Shown here one piece after another: positions 1 to 5,256 of a stretch of 5,256 bases of DNA (positions are counted from its first letter, which is position 1; every line of letters begins with the position of its first letter). The position numbers and the translations under genes were made by a program. Location of the stretch: the NCBI GenBank assembly GCA_903922535.1, contig CAIXUF010001339.1, forward strand, positions 1 through 5,256, read 5' to 3'. The stretch comes from Candidatus Hydrogenedentota bacterium. GTDB taxonomy: Bacteria; Hydrogenedentota; Hydrogenedentia; Hydrogenedentiales; CAITNO01. A model generated the notes under the pieces. The model saw nothing but the letters and a program-made list of their open reading frames with translations, searched no databases and was not told the origin of the DNA.

Positions 1-1
1 C

Positions 2-3000
2 CCATTGGGAATGATGCGTGCCGCGTTGTCCGGCCAACCAAGCCTGCCAACGTCCGTGGACAATTCCATTTCAAATTGTTTCCCCCCGATCGGAAATCAA
101 GGAGCCCTGAATTCATGCACGTGCTTTGCAACTTGTTATTACTATTGCACTTACACTCAAGCCCTTGACGAAGGCTTGGACGTCTCGGGCGGGGACCCCA
201 ATCTAGTCTGCTCGCCGGCTTTCATGTTTAATCTGATCAACCATGGCAGCAGTGCCGGAGCCGTCACGGTGGAAGCGTTTGCCAAGCTTTGTGACATCGG
301 CTGCTGCAGCCTGACCCTCAAACCCTACGACAACTCCGATTACACCAGTTGGCCTTCCGAGGCCGCCTGGGTAGAGGCGATGACGCGCCGTTTGAGCGCG
401 GTGCACCAGATTGGCTCTCCTGAGAATGGCTGTACGGACGCGGATATTGTGGCCATCAAGCAGCATTTGGCAAACGGCAATCTTGCGGTGACCGGAGCGG
501 GCGTGTATCAAAACTGGAGTGGCGCCACGAACAAATTCCCCGATATGGCGGGGATAAACAATGGCGTGTTGTTTGCCAATTCTGGCAGTTTGGTGGGTGG
601 CCATGCCTTGACTATCGTTGGATATGATGACAACCGGTCCTATTATGACGGTTCCCAAACCCGACAGGGCGCATTTCTGCTCGCAAATTCCTGGGGAAAG
701 GACTTTGGCACGACCAACAGCACGGGCAGGGGACAGTTGGGATTCATGTGGGTCGCATATGAGTTCTTCAAAGCCATTCCCGGCAATTTTGGCAACGCGC
801 TCTTTGGTGACGACCGCCCGCATTACCGGCCACGGCTCTATGCGGTTTGCGGCCTGAATCACCCGCAGCGCGGGAACATCAGCTACTCAGGCGGCGTGGG
901 TGCGACGAGTTCGCCCTCCTGGAACTCGGGATGCCCGTTGAATCATGACGGCGGCACGTCTGTCGGAATTGACGACACCAAGAGAGTCGCCGTTGATTTG
1001 ACCGACGGAATCGCCAGTATAGCCAATTACCATGATTTCTACCTGTTCACCAAACTCGACACCAAGAGTTCAGCAACCGGAAATGGCACGATTTCAAGCG
1101 CAACGTTCTACCACGACCTTGACGGAGACGGATCTTTCGAAAGCGTGGATTCGACAGACCCCACGGTTGCAGTCGTCCCCGGCGCAACGGGTTATGCCAC
1201 GGTGCGTTTGAGTGTGGACGACCTAATCGTGTCACCTGGTGGCACGTATGCCCTTCAAGGTCCCGAAGGGGGGCCGTTCACGCCCGCATCGAGGAGCTAT
1301 ACGTTGATCAACGTCGGTGTGACCGACCTTGCCTGGACAGCCACGAAACCCGGCTGGCTTGACCTCTCAAAAACGAGTGGCACCCTGGATGCCGGGGCGT
1401 CCTATGACGTCGTCGTCTCCCCCAATGCAGGCGCGGATGCTCTGGCTGGCGGAACCTATTCGGACACGGTTGTCTTTACGAATGCGGCAACCAACATTCC
1501 GGAACTCCGATCCGTGACGCTGGAATCGCGCCCGCTGGACAGGTTTGCATTCGGAACAATTGATTCTCCGCACACCGCGGGTTCCGCCTTTGCGGTTTCC
1601 GAAACCGCTCAGGACCATGCCGCCACGATATTCGGGGGGTTCTCGGGAACCACCAACCTCGCCGGCTATGCGGGGTATGACTCCACGGTGGGAACAGGAA
1701 CGTCCTCCTGGAACTGTCCGCTTGCCACCGGGGCCACGAGGACGCAAATCATCTACTTGGCCGGCGAAATCGGGCCCGCGGGGTGGATAACATCGCTGTC
1801 TTTGGACGTCACGACCGTTCCCGGGCAGGAAATGAACAACTTCACAATCCGGATGAAACACACCCCGTTGAGTTCCTACGGCACGCTTTGCACGTGGGAA
1901 AACACAGGATGGACGACCGTCTATCAGAAGGATCAGACGGTTTCTGCGACGGGATGGGTCAAGTTCAACCTCGCAACGCCCTTCTTCTTTAACGGCACGG
2001 ACAACGTGATGGTTGATATAAGCCTTTTCAATGCCTCCCAGGCGGGACCGGGTTACTGCCGATATTCCACACCCGGCGGAAAACGCACACTCTATTTCTA
2101 CAATGATTTAGGCGACAGGGGCGATCCGTTGAATTGGTCGGACATTTTTCATTTGGATTTTTACCAGGGAAACTTCACCTTTGTTCCCAATATCCGCTTC
2201 CGTGTAGGCAGTCCGGTGGCCATTGCGCCAACGGTTTCCGGCAATTTCAGCAACGGGGTGTGGATCGGAAATGTGGCCGTTCAACAGGGGGCATACGGGG
2301 CCTATCTGCGCGCTTCCGACTCGGACGGAAACGTCGGCGAAAGCAATCTGTTTGACGTCATAGATCTGGACTTGTCACCGGCCCATCCCTGTATCTTTCA
2401 AGGCCCGCAAGGTGGCCCTTTTGCCCCCGGGTCGAAGACATACACAGTGACAAACAACGGCGCCGGGACGCTTAACTGGTCGGCCGCCACGGCTGCCGTT
2501 TGGGTGGACCTCTCGAAGACGGGCGGGGCGCTCGGCGCGGGAGACTCCGACACCGTCACCGTTTCCCCCAACGCGAACGCGGCGGCATTGGCGAACGGAA
2601 CCTATTCGGGAGAGGTCGTCTTCTCCAATACGGCGGTCGGCGGCATCATGGCGCAGCGGCGTCCGGTGACGCTGGAAGTGTGCCAAGTGGGCCCGTTGGA
2701 CGCCTTCGTTTTCGGTGCGATTGCCTCGCCGCAGACCGTGGACACGGCGTTCAGCGTTTCGGCGAGCGCCGTGGACCGTTTGGGAACAGTGATCCGGGGG
2801 TTCTCTGGAACCACCAACTTGAGCGGATATGCCGGCGGCGATCACACGATCAGCTCCAACACGGCTGTCTGGTCGGCGCCGGTGATGACGAGCTATAACG
2901 CCTGCCGTTGTCAATCCATCTATTTGGCCGGCGAGCTTGGCGGTGCGGGAACCATCACGTCCCTGTCACTCTACCTATACGGGGCTCCCGGACAAACCAT

Positions 3001-5256
3001 GAACAACTGGACGATCCGGCTCAAGCACACCCCCATCAGCACATACACACCGCCCTACACATGGGAGGGCGACGGGTGGACAACGGTTTGCCGGTGCAAC
3101 AAAAACATCACGGCGACGGGGTGGGCAAAATTCAATCTCTCCACGCCGTTCATCTACAACGGCACAAGCAATCTGCTGATTGACTACAGTTTCAACAACA
3201 CTTCCCGCACAATAAACGGGTACTGCCAGGCAGCCCAGGGCAGCGGCACCCGATCCCTGTACTGTGGCGCAAACGGCGGGTACGGGGATCCGCTGGCATG
3301 GTCAGGCACAGCCAATCCAAGCCCCAATGGCAGCACCCTTGCGCCCAACGTCATGCTCCGTGGCGGAACGCCGGTGGCCATTGCGCCGGTCCTGTCAGAT
3401 GCCTTTGTCAATGGTGTGTGGAACGGCAATGTGACGGTCCGGCAAGAGGCGTGCGCGGTGTATCTGCGGGCCGGAGACGCGGGCGGCAACGCCGGGGAAA
3501 GCAACCTGTTCTCCTGTGGCGCATCCCGCAATGTTGTCAATGTCACGAGCCAGCATTCGGACGGCACGTTTCGGGCGGGCGAGATCATTGATGTTGATGT
3601 CACATTCTCCGGCACGGTGGCGGTCACCGGCGCGCCGCGCCTGGTTTTGGAGGCGGGAACGGCGAATCGCTGCGCCGATTATCTCTCCGGAAGCGGCACG
3701 GCCACGCTCCGGTTCCGATACACGGTGGCGGCGGGCGATGTCTCACCCGACCTGGATTATGCCGGCACAACGTCGCTGCAATTGAATGGGGGCGCGATAC
3801 GGGACAGCGTGTTCAACTCGGTCAACGCCGTTCTTGCCCTTCCTGCACCGGGCACGGCGGGTTCGCTAAGCGCCAATAAAAGCATTGTTATCGACACGCA
3901 GGCGCCGTCGGCGTGGCTGAGTTCCAGCGCTTCGAAGCTGACGAACCTCTCGGCGATTCCGGTGAGGGTGACTTTCAGCGAAGCGGTGACGGACTTTGTT
4001 GCAGGCGGCATTATCCCCACGAACGCCACTGTGGCGGACTTTCGCGGTTCTGGTGCGGGGTACACGTTCAACCTGCTGCCCGCGGCGGAAGGCATTGTGT
4101 CGGCGGCGATCGCCGCCGGTGTTGCGCATGACGCGGCGGGAAATGCGAACACCGACGCAATCACACTGGTCCGGACCTACCAAGTCAAAATTGAGCCGGC
4201 AGTGACACTGCGTTCGACGGCGCCGGATCCGACACCGATTTCACCCATACCCGTAACGGTTGTGTTCAGCGAACCAGTGGCTGATTTCACGGCCGATGAT
4301 ATCGTGTCTGCGAATGCCACCGTCACGGGGTTTGGCGGCTCCGGCACGAACTACAGCTTCAATCTGGCGCCCACCAACCAAGGCGTCTTCTCCGCCACCG
4401 TCAATGCCAATGCCGCGCATGATGCGGCGGGCAATGGAAACACCGCCGCCACACCTTTGACACGCACTTACGACAGCGTGCCGCCTTCGGCAGGCGTGAG
4501 TTCGACCGCGCCGAATCCGACCAATGCGTCCCATGTGTCCGTGACAGTGACATTCAGCGAGCCGGTGATCGGTTTCACCCAGGGCGGTGTGACGCGGACC
4601 AACTGTTACCTGGTGAACTTTGCCGGCTCTGGCATGAACTACAGCTTTGATCTGTTTCCGATTCTGTATCCGATCAGTCAGGGCGTTGTGACCATGACGG
4701 CTGCCATCAACGCGGGCGTGGCGCACGATGCGGCGGGAAATGCCAACACGGCGTCGCAAACCCTGAGCCGGACCTACGACAACATCGCACCGACGGCAAC
4801 GGTCAACCAGGCGTCGGGGCAGCCCGACCCGGCAGATGCTTCTCCGATCGTGTTCACCGTGGTGTTCAGTGAGGCGATCAACCCCGTGACATTCACGGGA
4901 ACCGACGTGGTGATCACAGGCTCGGCGGGCGGAGCAAAGGCGGTATCGCTGTCCACAACCGACAACATCACATGGACGGCATCGGTGGCGGGCATGACCA
5001 CGTCCGGCACGGTCATTGCCAACGTTCCCGCGAATGCGGCTCAGGACCCGGCGGGCAATGCCAGTGTCGCCTCAACGTCCACGGACAACACGGTGACTTG
5101 GAGTCCGTTGCCCGTAAACCTCCCAAGTGTGGCCGGCCTGACGTTGTCCGAGGCGGGCACCACGCTCGTCGGCGCGAATCTGGCCCCCGGCACAGTGACG
5201 CAGGGGTGCAGCAACACGGTTGCGGCGGGCCATGTCATCAGGCAGACGCCTTCGGC
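2..5256 (+). CDS. Giant multidomain secreted papain-family cysteine peptidase with adhesin-like repeat stalk (partial at both ends)
   Basis: One reading frame from base 2 runs without a stop through 1751 complete codons and leaves the window open. Domains in order: C1A peptidase (residues 16-280), beta-rich companion region (281-410), BACON-like (415-507), adhesion-like (511-736), short F.NGVW segment (737-786), the same trio again (796-1173), exoprotein beta domain (1178-1300), four Ig-like repeats (1301-1700), PASTA-like (1705-1751). Adjacent ATGs at bases 11 and 14 are poor starts: no hydrophobic signal sequence follows, no convincing ribosome site precedes them, and the peptidase core begins almost at once, so the start lies upstream. 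No membrane segment is visible. The composition, rich in Gly, Thr, Ser, Asn and Ala with few Lys, fits an exported protein. Likely role, inferred: extracellular or surface-bound proteolysis, with the stalk binding a substrate or surface. No homologue name can be given from sequence alone. Confidence 0.93.
47..841 (+). other. Papain-like (C1A) cysteine peptidase domain
   Basis: Residues about 16-280 hydrolyse peptide bonds by a Cys-His-Asn mechanism if active. Visible landmarks, in the family's usual order: a mature-like N-terminus 'LPTSVD' (15-20); oxyanion Gln33 in 'GNQGALNSC', exactly six residues before nucleophile Cys39 as in papain; 'CSPAFMFN' (70-77), matching the 'SPQ.LY' helix region; 'IVAIKQHLANGNLAV' (149-163), matching the segment before the central sheet; catalytic His201 in 'GGHALTIVGYDD'; and catalytic Asn229 in 'ANSWGKDFG'. 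The length of about 250 residues is normal for the family. No inhibitor I29 propeptide is seen, though only about 15 residues upstream are in view. Odd points: the residue after the nucleophile is Thr rather than Trp, the usual Cys22 is Leu36, and ten cysteines fall within the first 144 residues. Family assignment is strong; substrate is unknown. Confidence 0.9.
842..1231 (+). other. Beta-rich companion domain (lectin-like or P-domain-like) with calcium-loop motif
   Basis: Residues 281-410 follow the peptidase directly. The pattern 'LNHPQRGNISYSGGVG' (285-300), then 'KRVAVDLTDG' (327-336), then 'HDFYLFTKLDT' (344-354) and 'GTISSATFYHDLDGDG' (362-377) reads as alternating beta strands. It resembles beta-sandwich companions placed after C1 or subtilisin-type catalytic domains, where they stabilise the enzyme or bind substrate. 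At 372-383 the spacing Asp372, Asp374, Asp376, Ser378, Glu380, Asp383 matches a canonical EF-hand-type calcium loop, although no flanking helices are apparent, so a loop within a beta fold is more likely. The exact family is not certain; a jelly-roll lectin-like domain or proprotein-convertase P-like domain are both possible. Confidence 0.5.
1244..1522 (+). other. BACON-like Ig-fold domain, copy 1
   Basis: Residues 415-507 show the typical order of a BACON-type domain: 'QGPEGGPFTPASRSYTL' (419-435), 'LAWTATKPGWLDLSKTSG' (443-460), 'LDAGASYDVVVSPNAGA' (462-478), and 'LAGGTYSDTVVFTN' (481-494). Members are Ig-like beta sandwiches in bacterial extracellular proteins, often beside carbohydrate-active or peptidase domains, and are thought to serve as spacers or in carbohydrate or mucin binding. 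No ligand-binding residue can be assigned here. It is paralogous to residues 796-893. Confidence 0.75.
1256..2353 (+). repeat. Long in-frame module repeat, unit 1 (BACON-like + KHTP domain + F.NGVW segment)
   Basis: Residues 419-784 are repeated as residues 800-1170. Anchors: 'QGPEGGPF' against 'QGPQGGPF' (381 residues apart), 'PLDRFAFGTI' against 'PLDAFVFGAI' (387), 'MKHTP' against 'LKHTP' (389), 'PVAIAP' in both (386), 'GESNLF' in both (386). DNA identity is only patchy, strongest around 'FSGTTNL' and 'IYLAGE', so this is an old duplication that has diverged under protein-level constraint rather than a fresh tandem copy. Confidence 0.85.
1532..2209 (+). other. Adhesion-like beta domain of the 'KHTP' type, copy 1
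   Basis: Residues 511-736 begin 'PLDRFAFGTI', pass through 'GGFSGTTNLAGYAG' (545-558) and 'IIYLAGEIGPAGWITSLSLD' (583-602), then the core 'GQEMNNFTIRMKHTPLSSY' (608-626), 'GWTTVYQ' (636-642), 'GWVKFNLATPFFFNGTDNV' (651-669), and end around 'GDPLNW' (707-712) and 'PNIRFRVG' (729-736). I recall similar domains from large exported proteins of Planctomycetes, Lentisphaerae and related phyla, but do not know a formal family name. Strand-rich with no catalytic motif, so a binding or structural role is inferred. It is paralogous to residues 898-1121, with which it shares most of the motifs above. Confidence 0.6.
2210..2359 (+). other. Short beta segment 'F.NGVW.GNV', copy 1
   Basis: Residues 737-786 carry 'SPVAIAPTVSGNFSNGVWIG' (737-756), 'AYLRASDSDGNVGESNLFDV' (767-786). 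This compact pattern closes each of the two large modules and recurs at residues 1123-1170 with near-identical spacing (386 residues apart). Similar segments are common in repeat-rich exported bacterial proteins. It is probably a small beta sandwich linking larger domains. The function is unknown. Confidence 0.6.
2387..2680 (+). other. BACON-like Ig-fold domain, copy 2
   Basis: Residues 796-893 repeat the BACON-type order: 'QGPQGGPFAPGSKTYTVTN' (800-818), 'GTLNWSAATAAVWVDLSKTG' (822-841), 'GAGDSDTVTVSPNANA' (845-860), 'LANGTYSGEVVFSN' (863-876). It matches the family pattern more cleanly than copy 1, including the 'TNNGAGTLNW' turn. Likely a spacer or binding Ig fold, as for copy 1; no ligand can be read from sequence. 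Confidence 0.78.
2399..3511 (+). repeat. Long in-frame module repeat, unit 2
   Basis: Residues 800-1170 are the second copy of the module at residues 419-784, and the two copies are separated by about 15 residues. This copy differs by having many more cysteines, including two 'CRC' motifs (968-970 and 1030-1032) where copy 1 has 'TRT' and 'YQK'. The segment between 'DPLAW' and 'PNVMLRGG' is shorter than its counterpart in copy 1. Confidence 0.85.
2693..3364 (+). other. Adhesion-like beta domain of the 'KHTP' type, copy 2
   Basis: Residues 898-1121 repeat the domain at 511-736: 'PLDAFVFGAI', 'RGFSGTTNLSGYAGG' (932-946), 'SIYLAGELGGAGTITSLSLY' (972-991), 'GQTMNNWTIRLKHTPISTY' (998-1016), 'TATGWAKFNLSTPFIYNGTS' (1037-1056), 'LLIDYSFNN' (1058-1066), 'GDPLAW' (1095-1100). 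Cysteines at 968, 970, 1030, 1032, 1075 and 1088 make it far more cysteine-rich than copy 1, which has three. These could form disulfides that stiffen the domain outside the cell. No catalytic motif is visible. Confidence 0.6.
3365..3520 (+). other. Short beta segment 'F.NGVW.GNV', copy 2
   Basis: Residues 1122-1173 carry 'TPVAIAPVLSDAFVNGVWNG' (1123-1142) and 'VYLRAGDAGGNAGESNLFSC' (1153-1172), closing the second large module as the first copy closes the first. It leads straight into the next beta domain. Confidence 0.6.
3533..3907 (+). other. Exoprotein beta domain of the 'DGTF.AGE...VTF' type
   Basis: Residues 1178-1302 read 'VVNVTSQHSDGTFRAGEIID' (1178-1197), 'VTFSGTVAVTGAPRLVLEAG' (1200-1219), 'ADYLSGSGTATLRFRYTVAA' (1225-1244), 'GDVSPDLDYAGTTSLQLNGG' (1245-1264), and 'GSLSANKSIVIDTQAP' (1287-1302). 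This is a recognisable single-copy module in giant bacterial adhesin-like proteins, usually placed just before arrays of Ig-like repeats introduced by 'IDTQAP', as here. Predicted beta sandwich with acidic loops (Asp1250, Asp1252); calcium binding is possible but not shown. It acts presumably as a stalk element. Confidence 0.65.
3902..4180 (+). repeat. Bacterial Ig-like repeat 1 of 4
   Basis: Residues 1301-1393. Landmarks: 'IPVRVTFSEAVTDF' (1319-1332), 'GSGAGYTFNLLP' (1349-1360), 'GVAHDAAGNANTD' (1373-1385), and a closing 'RTY'. This is the Ig-like repeat type found in tandem in bacterial surface proteins, where each repeat extends the stalk by one fold. The spacing to the next repeat's FSE motif is 97 residues. 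Confidence 0.8.
4181..4471 (+). repeat. Bacterial Ig-like repeat 2 of 4
   Basis: Residues 1394-1490. It is the cleanest copy: 'LRSTAPDPTPISPIPVTVVF' (1403-1422), 'FSEPVADFTADDI' (1422-1434), 'GSGTNYSFNLAPTNQG' (1446-1461), 'NAAHDAAGNGNTAA' (1470-1483), closing 'RTY'. Stalk element, as for repeat 1. Confidence 0.85.
4472..4777 (+). repeat. Bacterial Ig-like repeat 3 of 4, with a small internal insertion
   Basis: Residues 1491-1592. Landmarks: 'SSTAPNPTNASHVSVTVTF' (1500-1518), 'FSEPVIGF' (1518-1525), 'GSGMNYSFDLFP' (1542-1553), 'GVAHDAAGNANTAS' (1572-1585), closing 'RTY'. Compared with repeats 1 and 2 it carries four extra residues after 'DLFP', produced by a 12-bp tandem duplication in the DNA, and about two more before 'AHDAAG'. 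It contains the only cysteine of the four repeats (Cys1535). Confidence 0.83.
4651..4674 (+). repeat. 12-bp tandem duplication within Ig-like repeat 3
   Basis: The 12-mer TCTGTTTCCGAT at 4651-4662 is followed at once by TCTGTATCCGAT at 4663-4674, with one mismatch. Being a multiple of three it keeps the frame and adds four residues relative to the sister repeats. The likely origin is replication slippage. Confidence 0.85.
4778..5101 (+). repeat. Bacterial Ig-like repeat 4 of 4, divergent
   Basis: Residues 1593-1700. It opens 'DNIAPTATVNQASGQPDPAD' (1593-1612), then 'SPIVFTVVFSEAINPVTFTG' (1614-1633), and 'VVITGSAGGAKAVSLSTT' (1636-1653), ending 'VPANAAQDPAGNASVASTS' (1675-1693) and 'DNTVTW'. 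'AQDPAGNAS' takes the place of 'AHDAAGNAN', and the spacing from the previous FSE is 104 residues, so this is a related but distinct Ig-like subtype seen at the ends of such arrays. Stalk element. Confidence 0.75.
5114..5254 (+). other. PASTA-like domain (cut by the window end)
   Basis: Residues 1705-1751 read 'VNLPSVAGLTLSEAGTTLVG' (1705-1724), 'ANLAPGTVTQGCSNTVAAGH' (1725-1744), 'VIRQTPS' (1745-1751). The pattern 'P.V.GLTL.EA...L..A.L..G.V....S..V.AG.VI.Q.P' is that of PASTA repeats, the roughly 65-residue folds best known from the outer part of PknB-type kinases and class B penicillin-binding proteins, where some bind peptidoglycan fragments. PASTA repeats usually occur in series, so more may follow past the window. 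The function in this protein is inferred to be surface or wall attachment, or simply a spacer. Confidence 0.75.

Noticed and set aside
11..16. Two adjacent ATG codons as the gene start
   Set aside because: No signal sequence follows and no convincing ribosome site precedes them. The peptidase core would begin about ten residues later, and an exported enzyme needs a leader, so the start is judged to be upstream of the window.
203..862. A 219-residue open frame on the minus strand
   Set aside because: It lies exactly opposite the peptidase domain, whose catalytic motifs are all intact in the + frame. Its translation shows no recognisable domain. Long antisense frames are expected in GC-rich coding DNA.
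1367..1861. A 164-residue minus-strand frame, overlapped by several small + strand frames
   Set aside because: It lies opposite the BACON-like and 'KHTP' domains of the main gene; composition is Arg/Gly-rich and low in recognisable pattern, typical of a shadow frame.
2375..2914. Overlapping minus- and plus-strand frames of 179 and 132 residues
   Set aside because: Both contain Arg- and Gly-rich translations with no domain signal and lie over the second copy of the duplicated module, which is coherent in the main frame.
4241..4759. A 172-residue minus-strand frame with its own internal repeat
   Set aside because: The apparent repeat (with RRIMR/RRIVR-like stretches) is just the antisense reading of the tandem Ig-like repeats.
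3541..5256. Tandem repeats considered as a CRISPR array or mobile element
   Set aside because: The repeats are about 290-310 bp, diverged in DNA, in frame, and conserved at protein level. There are no short identical repeats with unique spacers, no terminal inverted repeats and no transposase.

Overview
The whole window is the inside of one very large protein-coding gene on the + strand. Reading from base 2, every codon to base 5254 (1751 codons) is sense, with no stop, and the frame is still open at both ends. Neither the true start (with the expected signal peptide) nor the stop is in the window. There are no intergenic gaps, RNA genes, promoters or terminators to report. The other open frames on both strands are shadows of this gene.

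Layout (residue numbers count from the codon at base 2). Residues about 16-280 are a papain-family (C1A) cysteine peptidase domain with a complete catalytic set: Gln33, Cys39, His201 and Asn229. Residues 281-410 are a beta-rich companion region ending in a DxDxDG calcium-loop motif. Then a module of about 370-380 residues occurs twice (419-784 and 800-1170). Each copy has a BACON-like Ig fold, a conserved adhesion-like beta domain built around a 'KHTP ... GW.KF ... TPF..NG' core, and a short 'F.NGVW.GNV' segment. Residues 1178-1300 are a beta domain common in giant bacterial exoproteins. Residues 1301-1700 are four tandem bacterial Ig-like repeats marked by 'FSE(P/A)V' and 'AHDAAGNAN'. The window ends inside a PASTA-like domain (1705-1751).

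The architecture suggests a secreted or surface-anchored protease carried on a long adhesive stalk. The peptidase end would cut protein or peptide substrates, while the BACON, adhesion-like, Ig-like and PASTA-like modules hold it to carbohydrate, a cell surface or the cell wall. This role is inferred from domain types only.

Organism: GC content is fairly high (about 60% by eye). The combination of BACON-like repeats, the 'KHTP' domain and Ig-like repeats is one I associate with the Planctomycetes-Verrucomicrobia-Lentisphaerae-Kiritimatiellota group. That assignment is from memory and only moderately certain.

Points deserving a second look are the protease-stalk fusion itself, a cysteine cluster at the active site, two paired 'CRC' motifs present only in the second module copy, a near-perfect 12-bp tandem duplication inside the third Ig-like repeat, and a PASTA-like domain in an extracellular protease.
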